A DNA stretch of 64,000 nucleotides. It comes from JAHELQ01 sp965603365 (lineage in GTDB: Bacteria; Acidobacteriota; Aminicenantia; UBA2199). Position 1 is the first letter of the stretch. Each line of letters begins with the position of its first letter. Of this stretch, positions 10,321 through 19,301 are shown piece by piece. Under the pieces are notes generated by a model that was not told where the DNA came from, searched no databases, and saw only the letters and a program-made list of their open reading frames with translations. A program made the position numbers and the translations under genes. The stretch is from the NCBI GenBank assembly GCA_965603365.1, contig CBFDCR010000008.1, forward strand, positions 1-64,000, in the 5' to 3' direction.

Positions 10321-11707
10321 AGAAAACCAAACCACCCTCAGGCGAGAGATCTCCGGCGGGGTGGTCACCTTTTTGACCATGTCCTACATCATCTTTGTGC
10401 AGCCTTCTATCCTGCAGAAGACGGGCATGGATTTTAACGCGGTGATGATGGCCACCTGCCTGTCGGCGGCCTTAGCGTCTATTTTGATGGGCCTGCTGGC
10501 CAACTACCCCATTGCCTTAGCCCCGGGGATGGGGGAGAATTTTTTCTTTGCCTTCACCGTGGTGTTGATGCTGGGGGTCTCCTGGCAGCAGGCACTGGGC
10601 ATTGTCTTCATCTCCGGGGTACTGTTTGTCATCCTGACCCTGTTGAAGGTGCGGCAAAAATTCGTCGATGCCATTCCCGCTTCCCTGAAATATGCCATCG
10701 CCGCCGGCATCGGCCTGTTCATCGGCTTCATCGGCCTGGCCGATGCCGGGATTATTGTACGCAACAACGCTCCCCTCAACGCCATCGCCTTTAGCAAAGA
10801 GTTGACCTCCCAGGGTGTTTTGGATCAATTACATACGTTTCAGTATGCCTCAGGAGCGGTCAAACTGGGCGATTTTTCCAATCCCGCCACCCTGCTCTCG
10901 GTGGCCGGTCTCATTATCCTCGCTTTTTTGCTGGTCAAAAAAGTCAAAGGCGCCATGCTCTGGGGTATCGTCGTCACCGCGGTGATCGGCCTGATTTTCG
11001 GCATCGTCAAATGGCAGGGATTGGTGGCTGCCCCTCCCTCGCTCTCCCCCACCTTCCTGAAACTCTCCTTTAAGGGACTGTTCACCTTTGAGATGCTGCC
11101 CATCGTGATCGTCTTTTTTATCATGGATTTTTTCGACACCATCGGTACCCTGGTGGGGGTCTCTTCCCGGGCCGGTTTGCTGAAGGATAATAAATTGCCC
11201 CGGGCCTCGCGAGCCCTGATGGCCGATGCAGTGGGCACCGTCAGCGGCGCCCTGCTGGGAACCTCGACGGTTACCAGTTTTATCGAAAGTGCCGCCGGCG
11301 TCGAGGAGGGGAGCCGAACCGGACTGTCGGCCGTTACGGCCGGCCTCTTATTCCTGCTGGCCATATTTTTTTCCCCCTTCATCGCCATGGTGGGCGGCGG
11401 CTATGCCTATTCACCGGAATTCGGACTCTATCTTTACCCCATCACGGCACCGGTGTTGATTATCGTCGCCGCCCTGATGATGAGGGAGATCGTGAAGGTC
11501 AAGTGGGATGATTTTTCCGAAAGTATCCCCGGCATACTGACCTTTATCGGTATACCCCTGACTTACAGTATCGCCGACGGTTTGGCCTTTGGCTTTATCT
11601 CGTATACCTTCATCAAAATACTCTCCGGGAAATTCAAGGACTTGAATTTAATCCTGGTTTTGGTTACACTTATTTTCCTGGTTCGTTTTGTCTTGATTAA
11701 ACTATGA
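10289..11707 (+). CDS. NCS2-family purine (guanine/hypoxanthine) permease, AzgA type
   Basis: 472 aa integral membrane protein with about 12-14 hydrophobic segments. The N terminus (LARFFKLEENQTTLRREISGG, then FLTMSYIIFVQP) and the APGMGENFFFAF and FDTIGTLVGVSS motifs are diagnostic of the AzgA branch of NCS2 transporters, which import purine bases with protons. The start ATG lies inside ppdK, preceded by an AGGAAGAGGG site, so translation is probably coupled. The exact base transported cannot be told from sequence. Purine import next to a nucleotide-consuming dikinase may be coincidental to the long operon. Confidence 0.9.
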   Translation: MPSLARFFKLEENQTTLRREISGGVVTFLTMSYIIFVQPSILQKTGMDFNAVMMATCLSAALASILMGLLANYPIALAPGMGENFFFAFTVVLMLGVSWQQALGIVFISGVLFVILTLLKVRQKFVDAIPASLKYAIAAGIGLFIGFIGLADAGIIVRNNAPLNAIAFSKELTSQGVLDQLHTFQYASGAVKLGDFSNPATLLSVAGLIILAFLLVKKVKGAMLWGIVVTAVIGLIFGIVKWQGLVAAPPSLSPTFLKLSFKGLFTFEMLPIVIVFFIMDFFDTIGTLVGVSSRAGLLKDNKLPRASRALMADAVGTVSGALLGTSTVTSFIESAAGVEEGSRTGLSAVTAGLLFLLAIFFSPFIAMVGGGYAYSPEFGLYLYPITAPVLIIVAALMMREIVKVKWDDFSESIPGILTFIGIPLTYSIADGLAFGFISYTFIKILSGKFKDLNLILVLVTLIFLVRFVLIKL

Positions 11708-11711
11708 GAAC

Positions 11712-12623
11712 ATGAAAACGCTGGAAATTAAGAATCTAAGAAAGAGCTTTTTGTCCAATTTCTTTATTCGCCGCTACAAAATTCTCAAAAACATCAACAT
11801 CTCGGCCGAAAGGGGGGAAATCTACGGATTTTTGGGCCCCAACGGGGCCGGCAAGACCACCACCATCAAGTGTGTGCTGGGATTAATTACCCCTGACGAA
11901 GGGGAGTGCCTGGTGTACGGCAAGCCCTCCCACTCCCTCGAGGGCCGGCGGAAAGTGGGTTTTTTGCCCGAACAACCCTATTTTTACGACTATTTAACCG
12001 CTAAGGAACTGCTCCTTTTTACCGGCCGGTTGTTCTCGATTCCCCGTAAGCGGATCCAGGCCCGGTCGAGAGAGTTAATTGAACTGGTAGGGCTGAAAGG
12101 GAAGGAAGATTTAAAGCTGCGAAAGTACTCGAAAGGAATGATTCAGAGAATCGGCCTGGCCCAGGCCCTGATTCACGACCCCGAATTTTTGATCCTGGAT
12201 GAACCCTTTTCCGGGCTCGATCCCATCGGCCGCAAGGAGTTGAGGGACATCATCCTATCGTTAAAACAGGCCGGTAAAACCGTATTTTTTTCCTCTCATA
12301 TTCTGCAGGATATGGAAATGATGGTGGACAAGGTGGGGATCATACTGGAGGGGGAAATAGTTAAGGAGGGGAAGTTATCGGAACTCATCTCCCACAGCGT
12401 CCGCTATTACGAAATCGTCTTTACCGGCATCGACGAAAAACGGCTCGGCCGCCACAGAATGGCGTTTATGTCTAGAGATGGCAATTATATCATTCAGTCC
12501 GCCGACTTCGACACCGTCAACCGCAACATTGATTTTATCATAAAAAACAACGGTAAAATCATCTCCGTCACCCCCGTCAAGATGACCCTGGAAGATATCT
12601 TTCTAAAGGAAGTCAAACGATGA
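11712..12623 (+). CDS. ABC transporter ATP-binding protein
   Basis: 303 aa nucleotide-binding subunit of an ABC-2 type exporter. Walker A GPNGAGKTT (about residues 42-50), Q-loop in GFLPEQPYFYD, signature YSKGMIQRIGLAQ, Walker B LILDEPFSGLDP and the H-loop SSHI are all intact. The C-terminal 80 residues are the regulatory extension common in CcmA/DrrA-like ATPases. The gene starts 4 nt after the permease and its stop overlaps the next gene by 4 nt (ATGA), so it pairs with the membrane protein at 12620-13384. The substrate is unknown. Confidence 0.92.
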   Translation: MKTLEIKNLRKSFLSNFFIRRYKILKNINISAERGEIYGFLGPNGAGKTTTIKCVLGLITPDEGECLVYGKPSHSLEGRRKVGFLPEQPYFYDYLTAKELLLFTGRLFSIPRKRIQARSRELIELVGLKGKEDLKLRKYSKGMIQRIGLAQALIHDPEFLILDEPFSGLDPIGRKELRDIILSLKQAGKTVFFSSHILQDMEMMVDKVGIILEGEIVKEGKLSELISHSVRYYEIVFTGIDEKRLGRHRMAFMSRDGNYIIQSADFDTVNRNIDFIIKNNGKIISVTPVKMTLEDIFLKEVKR

Positions 12624-13384
12624 ATATCAAAGCCATTGCCCTGAATACCTTCAAAGAGGCGGTTCGCAACAAGATTTTTTACCTGCTGGTCATGTTCGGC
12701 ATCTTCTTCGCCTTAAGTTCCCAACTGGTCAGTCTGCTCACCATTGGCGACAAGGTCAAAGTGCTGAAGGATGTGGGCCTCGGCTCCATCCATTTTTTCA
12801 GCGTGCTGGTGGCGATCTTTACCGGCATCAACCTGGTATTTAAGGAAATAGACAAGAAGACCATATACAACATCTTGAGCAAACCCATCTCCAGGAGCAG
12901 CTTTATTATCGGCAAATTCCTGGGGTTGGCCTATACCCTGCTGGTGGCACTGGTATCGATGGCGGCCATATTCTTTATCTTTCTTTACGTCTCCACCGGT
13001 GAATTTGACAGCGGTGTGGCCCTCTACTTCCTGCTCCTCTACTTCGAGCTTCTCATCATCACCTCCCTGTCGCTGCTGTTCTCCTCCTTTACGACTCCCA
13101 TCCTCTCTTCCATCTTTACCATCACCCTCTTCCTGATCGGTCATGTGCTGTGGACCTTCAACGAATTTAAAGTCCGCCTGGTGGAACCGCTGATCAAAAT
13201 CATCGTCTACTTCTTCTACTATATCCTGCCCAACCTGGATAAATTCAACATCAAGAATGCGGTGGTGATGGACGTCAAACTGGAACCCGGTTTAATCCTG
13301 GGTTCCATTCTCTATGGCCTCGTTTATATCGCCGCCCTGCTGGCCCTGACCATCGTTATCTTCCAGAAAAGGGAATTCCAATAA
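12620..13384 (+). CDS. ABC-2 type permease
   Basis: 254 aa with about six transmembrane helices and the characteristic N terminus of ABC-2 permeases of the NosY/YhaP type (AIALNTFKEAVRNKIFYLL). The FKEIDKKTIYNILSKPISRSSFIIGKFLG loop after the second helix is the family's conserved cytoplasmic element. It forms an exporter with the ATPase encoded directly upstream (ATGA overlap). The stop TAA shares its last base with the ATG of the following TPR-like gene. No substrate can be assigned. Confidence 0.9.
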   Translation: MNIKAIALNTFKEAVRNKIFYLLVMFGIFFALSSQLVSLLTIGDKVKVLKDVGLGSIHFFSVLVAIFTGINLVFKEIDKKTIYNILSKPISRSSFIIGKFLGLAYTLLVALVSMAAIFFIFLYVSTGEFDSGVALYFLLLYFELLIITSLSLLFSSFTTPILSSIFTITLFLIGHVLWTFNEFKVRLVEPLIKIIVYFFYYILPNLDKFNIKNAVVMDVKLEPGLILGSILYGLVYIAALLALTIVIFQKREFQ

Positions 13385-14226
13385 TGCGCACCAGGCTGTT
13401 TGTCCTTTTCGTCATATTGATGGTGGCCGTAAGCTACCTTCAGTATTACTATGATTCCCGGATCGATTATTTCGACGAGAAAGGTGTGTTTGTCACCCTG
13501 CCGTCGTCCAAAACCCTTAAAATTATGTCTTTCGGTTTTCAAAACCTGGCGGCGGATATGCTCTTTATCTGGTCCATCCAGTTTTATTCCGCCTACCATC
13601 TGAACAACCGCTTCGATTATATCGAGCATATCTACAATCTCATCACCGACCTTAATCCCACCTACCTGGCCCCCTATTTTGTGGGCTCCTGGATCATGGC
13701 CCTGGAAGCCAGGGATTACAGGATGGCCATCCGGCTGCTGGAAAAGGGATCTAAAAATAATCCCGGCGAGTGGATATTCGATCATGAGGCCGGTTTTTAT
13801 GCCTACAAGAATTTAAAAGATCTTGAGTTGGCGAAGAAATTTTTTCAACGGGCGGCCTCAAAACCGGGTGCCCCCTCCCATTTGCGGCGCCGGATGGCCC
13901 ACATGGTCTACCTGCAGGATGACCTGGTCTCGGCTTATAATATGTGGCTGGAGATCGCCCAAAAGGCCGGGACCCGGTTGGAAAAAGATGCGGCCCTCAA
14001 TCATCTCTACCAGATCAAACTGGAAATAGACCGAAATATTTTGAGAAAGCAGATCCGGCAATTTGAACAAAAATACAACAGGCTGCCGTCGAGTTTAGCC
14101 GAACTGAAGCAAAAGGGATTCATCCAGGAGATTCCCCGGGATTTTCAAGGTAACGATTACCACTACGATCCCCAAAGCGGCGACATTAGAGCCCAACGGA
14201 GATTCAAATGGAAGAAATTTTCCTGA
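13384..14226 (+). CDS. Membrane-anchored TPR-like protein
   Basis: 280 aa. An N-terminal signal anchor (residues 1-22) is followed by helical hairpins with TPR character (DYRMAIRLLEKGSKNNP and LELAKKFFQRAASKPGAP). The C-terminal 60 residues (IRQFEQKYNRLPSSLAELKQKGFIQEIP, then DPQSGDI) resemble the end of pseudopilin-like and TPR proteins that carry a small 'P-x-x-L-x-E-L' motif. It overlaps the ABC permease by 1 nt upstream and the prepilin peptidase by 19 nt downstream. Genes of this type recur beside ABC-2 exporters in delta-proteobacterial relatives, so it may be a periplasm-facing accessory of the exporter. Function unproven. Confidence 0.75.
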   Translation: MRTRLFVLFVILMVAVSYLQYYYDSRIDYFDEKGVFVTLPSSKTLKIMSFGFQNLAADMLFIWSIQFYSAYHLNNRFDYIEHIYNLITDLNPTYLAPYFVGSWIMALEARDYRMAIRLLEKGSKNNPGEWIFDHEAGFYAYKNLKDLELAKKFFQRAASKPGAPSHLRRRMAHMVYLQDDLVSAYNMWLEIAQKAGTRLEKDAALNHLYQIKLEIDRNILRKQIRQFEQKYNRLPSSLAELKQKGFIQEIPRDFQGNDYHYDPQSGDIRAQRRFKWKKFS

Positions 14227-14969
14227 TCCTGCTGGGCCTGATCGTGGGCAGCTTCTTAAACGTGGTGATCCATCGATTGCCCCTGGAGCAGAGCATCGTC
14301 CATCCCCGCTCCCACTGCCCCTTTTGCCGCCAGATCATCAGGTTTTACGACAACATCCCGGTAGTCAGTTATATATTCCTGGGCGGTCGATGCCGCCACT
14401 GCAAATCGGAAATTTCCGTCCGCTATCCCCTGGTGGAGATGTTTACCGCCTTTTCCTTCTGGCTCTCCTACCAGTTTTACGGCTACCTCCCCATATACAC
14501 GGCCTTTACCGCCGGATTCCTCTGTATTTTGATCGTCCTGGCCTTAATCGATCTTCAACATATGATCCTGCCCGATGAGTTGACCATCGGCGGCGCGGTG
14601 GTGTTCCTGGGCTACTCCTTTTTCAATCCCGCCATCAGCTTCGTCGATGCCTTCGGCTCCGCCAGCGGTGCGGCCTTGTTCTTTGCCGCTGTATACTATT
14701 TTTATTTGAGAGTGAGAAAAATCGAGGGGCTGGGGCACGGCGACATTAAGATGATGCTGCTCCTGGGTGCGTTTTTGGGGGTGCAGAAGTTGATCGTAGG
14801 CGTGCTGCTGGCCTCCCTGTCGGGGTTAGTGGTGGGGATCTTCTTTATCATATTCAGGCGTCAGAACTTAAGACTCGCCTTACCCTTCGGCACCTTCCTG
14901 GCTGCCGGGAGTTATATATCGGTATTCTGGGGGGAGCAAATCTTAATTTCCATTCAGTCCCTCTACTGA
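14208..14969 (+). CDS. pilD: Prepilin peptidase / N-methyltransferase (A24 family)
   Basis: 253 aa polytopic protein. The N-terminal domain has the two zinc-type CxxC pairs (C37/C40 and C62/C65) and the GSFLNVVIHRLP signature. The membrane peptidase domain has catalytic aspartates D115 (LIDLQHMILPD) and D179 (GLGHGDIK, the GxGD motif). It cleaves and N-methylates type IV prepilins and pseudopilins at the inner membrane. It should serve the pil/gsp assembly encoded at 31600-38734, although no pilin gene is visible in this window. The start overlaps the TPR gene by 19 nt. Confidence 0.93.
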   Translation: MEEIFLILLGLIVGSFLNVVIHRLPLEQSIVHPRSHCPFCRQIIRFYDNIPVVSYIFLGGRCRHCKSEISVRYPLVEMFTAFSFWLSYQFYGYLPIYTAFTAGFLCILIVLALIDLQHMILPDELTIGGAVVFLGYSFFNPAISFVDAFGSASGAALFFAAVYYFYLRVRKIEGLGHGDIKMMLLLGAFLGVQKLIVGVLLASLSGLVVGIFFIIFRRQNLRLALPFGTFLAAGSYISVFWGEQILISIQSLY

Positions 14970-14979
14970 TGAGATAGAG

Positions 14980-16485
14980 ATGAAAAAAAGTATTGCCATT
15001 TTATTGTTTGTGATTCAAATTTTGCTGGTGTTCGTATTCGAAAACATCTATTCCATCTTCAAACAACTGGAGAAACAGGAGATGGCCACTATTCAGGCGA
15101 AAGCGGATTTGATGGCGGAACTTATTATAGAACGGTTTAAGACCGATCCCGGCGCCATCAACAACCAGAGTTATTTCGACGATATTCAGACTAAATACCG
15201 GCTGCAGCCCTCGGCATCGGTCATGGTAATCGACGGCCAGGAATTTTATATCATTGCCAAAGCCATGGAGGGAAATAGAGGCGCCACCTTCCGGAAAAAG
15301 ATCATTTCCACCAGTCTCGACTCTATTCGCCGACTCAATAAGATCTTCTTCGGCATGACCATCGTGATCGGTATCTTCCTGATCTTCACCGGATTTTACC
15401 TGGTCTATCTATTCAAGAAGTTTAAAGACGACGTCAAACTGGGGCAGATCCCCCCGCTGCAGGATTATTTAAAAGAGTTGAAGGACAGCGAAATCGCCCT
15501 GAAGGGTATTGTCCAGCAGCAGCAGATCAGTGCGGCCCAAAAGGAGGAGCTCAATAAAAACATCATCAACAATATCAATGCCGCCATCATCTTAATAAAC
15601 GCCTCAAGCCGGGTGGATATATTTACCCCGGCGGCGGGAAAGATGTTTAACCAGAGCTTTGCCCATGCCAAAAATAACGAATTAAAAAAGGTCTTGCATC
15701 AATTCCCCGAGATTCCCGATTTTGTGGAACAGCACCGAGGGCAGAAGAGATCTTCGGAAATAACCGCCGGTAAGCAGATCTTCCGGATCGACCTGCTGCC
15801 GGTTCCCCAGATCGGCGAACTCCTGATGATCAAGGACATCACCGAGGAGAAGATGCGGGAAGAGATCAATCTCAAGAACAAGAATTTCGCCATGCTGGGG
15901 GAGATGACCGCCTTCCTGACCCACGAAGTCCGCAACTCGTTGGGGGTCATACTGGGCTACACCAAAACCATCCGTTCCGATTCACAGAAAATGCAGAAGG
16001 TCAACAATGAAATCCGCCATTTATCCACCATGATGGAGAGCTTCATGAACTTTGCCCGGCCCATGGAGGTCAAAAACAGGGAGCCGGTCCACCTGATCGA
16101 CCTGCTGAACCAATTGAGCCGGGAGAAAGACATCCCCATAAAAGTAAACAGCCAGCAGCAGGATATCGGCCTGGAAACCGACCCCGCCCTGCTGAAATCG
16201 GCCTCATTGAATCTGGTACTGAACGCCCGGGAGGCCGGGGCCGGCGCCATCGAGGTGGACATCAAAGAGGATGAACACCTGAAATTGTGGTTCAGGGATG
16301 ACGGCGGCGGCATTGACGAAAACATCCGGGAGAAGATCTGGTTTCCCTTTTTCACCACCAAAGAGAAGGGTACCGGCATGGGCCTGGCCATCGTCCGCAA
16401 GATCATCACCACCCTCCGCGGCGACATAATCCTCGAAAAATCCGACCCCACCGGCACCACCTTCAAGATCACCTTCTACAAATGA
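14980..16485 (+). CDS. Sensor histidine kinase with PAS-like domain
   Basis: 501 aa. Two transmembrane helices (about 5-25 and 123-145) bracket an extracytoplasmic region of about 95 residues. A PAS-like segment (about 190-290, NNINAAIILINASSRVDIFTPAAGKMF) is followed by HisKA with H315 (FLTHEVRNSLGVILGY) and HATPase (NAREAGAGAI, RDDGGGID, KEKGTGMGLAIV). No receiver gene adjoins it, so its partner lies elsewhere. The layout resembles PilS/NtrB-type kinases, and its place after pilD makes a pilus-regulating role possible but unproven. It is the last gene of the overlapped run that begins near 5870. Confidence 0.85.
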   Translation: MKKSIAILLFVIQILLVFVFENIYSIFKQLEKQEMATIQAKADLMAELIIERFKTDPGAINNQSYFDDIQTKYRLQPSASVMVIDGQEFYIIAKAMEGNRGATFRKKIISTSLDSIRRLNKIFFGMTIVIGIFLIFTGFYLVYLFKKFKDDVKLGQIPPLQDYLKELKDSEIALKGIVQQQQISAAQKEELNKNIINNINAAIILINASSRVDIFTPAAGKMFNQSFAHAKNNELKKVLHQFPEIPDFVEQHRGQKRSSEITAGKQIFRIDLLPVPQIGELLMIKDITEEKMREEINLKNKNFAMLGEMTAFLTHEVRNSLGVILGYTKTIRSDSQKMQKVNNEIRHLSTMMESFMNFARPMEVKNREPVHLIDLLNQLSREKDIPIKVNSQQQDIGLETDPALLKSASLNLVLNAREAGAGAIEVDIKEDEHLKLWFRDDGGGIDENIREKIWFPFFTTKEKGTGMGLAIVRKIITTLRGDIILEKSDPTGTTFKITFYK

Positions 16486-16517
16486 AAAGAATAAATATAA
16501 TATATGTTTTGAAAAAA

Positions 16518-16545
16518 TTGACAAAAAAATTAAATAATTTATAAT
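16518..16545 (+). promoter_or_regulatory. Consensus sigma-70 promoter for the restriction-modification genes
   Basis: TTGACA at 16518-16523 and TATAAT at 16540-16545, a perfect match to both hexamers with a 16-nt spacer. Initiation about 7 nt after the -10 box would fall at or within a base or two of ATG 16554. The methyltransferase mRNA would therefore be leaderless or nearly so. This agrees with the absence of any Shine-Dalgarno before that ATG. Confidence 0.75.
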
Positions 16546-16553
16546 TGATTCAA

Positions 16554-17915
16554 ATGAGAGAATTAATCGAACGGCAGCAAAATTTACCCTTCCCGGATTT
16601 CTCTCTTCCCCACGCCGAAAAACTTAGACCCAATTCTTTAGCAAACAAGATCGAACAGGAGGATTTTGCCTTTCACGATTGGTACCGCTTCGTGTTGTCC
16701 TTTCCGCCCCATCTGGTGCGACATTATATCGAAGATTTTGGGCTAAACAAGGCCAAAACCGTTTTAGATCCATTCTGCGGCACTGGAACTACCCTGGTAG
16801 AGGCAAAGCTGCTGGGAATTCCCTCTATTGGAATAGAAGCCAATCCATTCGCTCATTTTGCCGCCTCGGTGAAAACCGATTGGGAAATAGAACCCGATCA
16901 ATTTTTAACCCAGGCAAGAGAAATCGCCGAGAGTGCCCTGGAACAATTGAAAAATCAGGGGATAGATGACGATCTCTTATGGATGGGAGATATAGATGCC
17001 GGGATGTTAAAAAAGTTACCGCTGGAAAATGAAAAATTGTTATTAAAGGATTCGATCAGTCCGCTGCCACTTCATAAAGTACTGGTACTTCTCGGGTATA
17101 TTAAAAAATATAAAGATAATCGCTTCTATAAGTACTTCCTCCTGGCATTGGCAAAAGTTCTGGTTTTTCATATCAGCAACTTAAAATTTGGTCCAGAGGT
17201 AGGAGTAGGCAAGAAAAAGACCGACCATCCTGTCATCAAACCCTGGCTTAATCAGGTGAAAACCATTGCCCATGATTTGAGAAGTCTAAACAACAAAATA
17301 TTTCCGGCATCCATCTCTTGTCTGGCTGATTCCAGGGAGCTGCAAAACATTCTAAAACCCCATTCTGTCGATGCGGTGATCACTTCTCCCCCTTATCCCA
17401 ATGAAAAAGATTATACCCGACTTACCCGGCTCGAATCGGTGGTTCTGGGTTTCATCCAGAATAGAGAAAAATTGAGGCAATTTAAAAGAAACCTCATTCG
17501 CTCCAATACCAGGGGGGTATATAAGGGGGATGACGACGATAAATGGATTGAGGAAAATGAGAAGATTTTAGAAATTGCAAACCAAATTGAACAGAAGAGA
17601 ATTAAAATGGGCAAAACCTCTGGCTTCGAGAGGCTCTATCCCGCCGTCACCAGATTGTACTTTGGTGGAATGACTCGACATTTGGCTCAATTGCGCACAG
17701 TGTTGAAACCCGGAGCAAAATTAGCCTATGTGGTGGGAGATCAGGCATCTTATTTAAGGGTCATGATCAGGACAGGTAAATTATTGGCTGAAATTGCCGA
17801 AGATCTGGGTTATAAGGTGGACCGTATTGATCTATTTCGCACTCGCTTTTCAACTACCACCGGCGAATACATTCGAGAAGAGGTAGTCGTACTCCACTGG
17901 CACGGAAAGGAGTAA
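16554..17915 (+). CDS. DNA methyltransferase (N4-cytosine/N6-adenine type) of a type II R-M system
   Basis: 453 aa from ATG 16554; an in-frame TTG at 16545 lies inside the -10 box and is rejected. The SAM-binding motif I is DPFCGTGTT (D72 onward), with IGIEANPFAHFA as the second strand. The catalytic motif IV is TSPPY (S278-Y281), the form usual for N4-cytosine enzymes. About 200 residues separate the two motifs, probably containing the target recognition part (alpha-like order). The downstream nuclease-like gene starts 6 nt later. The protein should protect host sites cut by that partner. The recognition sequence is unknown. Confidence 0.88.
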   Translation: MRELIERQQNLPFPDFSLPHAEKLRPNSLANKIEQEDFAFHDWYRFVLSFPPHLVRHYIEDFGLNKAKTVLDPFCGTGTTLVEAKLLGIPSIGIEANPFAHFAASVKTDWEIEPDQFLTQAREIAESALEQLKNQGIDDDLLWMGDIDAGMLKKLPLENEKLLLKDSISPLPLHKVLVLLGYIKKYKDNRFYKYFLLALAKVLVFHISNLKFGPEVGVGKKKTDHPVIKPWLNQVKTIAHDLRSLNNKIFPASISCLADSRELQNILKPHSVDAVITSPPYPNEKDYTRLTRLESVVLGFIQNREKLRQFKRNLIRSNTRGVYKGDDDDKWIEENEKILEIANQIEQKRIKMGKTSGFERLYPAVTRLYFGGMTRHLAQLRTVLKPGAKLAYVVGDQASYLRVMIRTGKLLAEIAEDLGYKVDRIDLFRTRFSTTTGEYIREEVVVLHWHGKE

Positions 17916-17921
17916 AGAAGA

Positions 17922-18719
17922 ATGGCAAAGAAGAAAAACATATATTCTCAAATAATCGAAAAAATATTTTTCCGTCACTATAAGAAAAGTGTAACAGAAA
18001 TTCCATTTAGCCGTTCTGAAATTATCGAAGTGGCAAAAGAATTAAATATTGAACTTCCCAGAAATTTGGGGGATGTCATTTATTCCTTCCGATACCGAAC
18101 CTCTCTTCCTAAATCGATAGTGGAAAAGGCACCGGAAGGCCTCGAATGGATTATCCGACCAGCAGGTCCGTCTCAATACAAATTCGTTTCTTCCAAAATC
18201 GCTATGATTGTTCCCTCTCCAATGCTTTCAGAAACCAAAATTCCCGATGCAACTCCCGGGGTGATTGAAAAATATACCCTGAATGATGAGCAAGCTTTAT
18301 TGGCCAAATTAAGGTATAATCGATTGATCGATATTTTTTCCGGTATAACGTGCTACTCCCTTCAGAGTCATCTGCGTACCCATGTGCCCGATGTGGGACA
18401 GGTAGAAACAGACGAAATTTATGTCGGATTGGACAAGCGGGGTGTTCACTATATTTTGCCGGTCCAGGCCAAAGGTAAAACAGATAAAATCGGCGTCGTT
18501 CAGATCGAACAAGATATTGCCGTTTGTGTAACAAAATTTCCAGATTTAATATGCAGACCTATTGCCGCACAATTTATAGAATACAATTTCCTGGCTTTAT
18601 TTGAGTTTGAATTAGATAAAGACGAAATATCGATTGTTTCAGAAAAACATTACCGGTTTGTCAAACCGGAGGACCTCTCTTCCGAAGAGCTGATAAGATA
18701 CCAGAACCGCCTAACTTGA
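17922..18719 (+). CDS. Probable type II restriction endonuclease, PD-(D/E)XK fold
   Basis: 265 aa, cytosolic. Residues 160-190 contain a PD-(D/E)XK-like core: E162 and D164 in QVETDEIYVG, a beta strand (YILPVQAKGK) with Q182 and K184 in the QxK variant of the ExK dyad, and a further IGVVQIEQD strand. The N-terminal third (FSRSEIIEVAKELNIELPRNLGDVIYSFRYR) looks like a small helical DNA-binding domain. The gene follows the methyltransferase by 6 nt, the arrangement expected for a type II pair. I do not recognise a characterised isoschizomer. The function rests on motif plus neighbour. Confidence 0.75.
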   Translation: MAKKKNIYSQIIEKIFFRHYKKSVTEIPFSRSEIIEVAKELNIELPRNLGDVIYSFRYRTSLPKSIVEKAPEGLEWIIRPAGPSQYKFVSSKIAMIVPSPMLSETKIPDATPGVIEKYTLNDEQALLAKLRYNRLIDIFSGITCYSLQSHLRTHVPDVGQVETDEIYVGLDKRGVHYILPVQAKGKTDKIGVVQIEQDIAVCVTKFPDLICRPIAAQFIEYNFLALFEFELDKDEISIVSEKHYRFVKPEDLSSEELIRYQNRLT

Positions 18720-18784
18720 TTGTACTTCCTGGGAGCTTGCCTTTTGGGTTATTTTGTAATAGGATAGGGGTAAGAGGTAAAATG

Positions 18785-19258
18785 ATGTTTTCGAGACTCT
18801 TATTGTTGTTTACCCTTGTACCGCTGGTTGAGCTTGTCATATTAATCAAGGTGGGGGAAGTGCTGGGGACCATGAACACCATCTTGCTGGTCATTCTCAC
18901 CGGGGTACTGGGTGCCGTCTTTGCCAAATCCCAGGGTCTGGGCATTCTCAGGGAAATCCGCCGTACCACGGAAATGGGGCGGGTGCCGGGCCGGGAGCTG
19001 CTGCAGGGATTCATGATCCTGGTCGGCGGCCTCATGCTCATCACCCCGGGTTTTTTAACCGACCTGGTGGGACTCTCCCTGCTGATTCCCACTACCCGCA
19101 AGGTCTACAGCGATTGGCTTGTCGCCTATTTAAAGCGGAAAACCCGGTCTCAGCACCGGTACAACCAATCGGACCCCTTTCATCGGGGCGACCTGGACGG
19201 GAATTACGACACCTACGACTGGAACGAAGACGACGACAAAACCGAAATCTTGCAGTGA
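18785..19258 (+). CDS. fxsA: FxsA-family membrane protein
   Basis: 157 aa from ATG 18785. A second ATG at 18782 is immediately upstream; the AGAGGT site at 18773 has better spacing to 18785. Three or four hydrophobic helices carry the FxsA features (LVPLVELVILIKVGEVLGT, then ILLVILTGVLGAVFAKSQG and LLITPGFLTDLVGLSLLIP), followed by an acidic hydrophilic tail. FxsA (YjeG) of E. coli interferes with exclusion of phage T7 by the F-factor PifA protein; its cellular role is otherwise unclear. It is encoded just after the R-M pair and converges on the minus-strand gene ending at 19302. Confidence 0.88.
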   Translation: MFSRLLLLFTLVPLVELVILIKVGEVLGTMNTILLVILTGVLGAVFAKSQGLGILREIRRTTEMGRVPGRELLQGFMILVGGLMLITPGFLTDLVGLSLLIPTTRKVYSDWLVAYLKRKTRSQHRYNQSDPFHRGDLDGNYDTYDWNEDDDKTEILQ

Positions 19259-19301
19259 TCCCGATGCCCCTGTCCTGTCTTGTTTACAATCCGATCAACG
19301 A

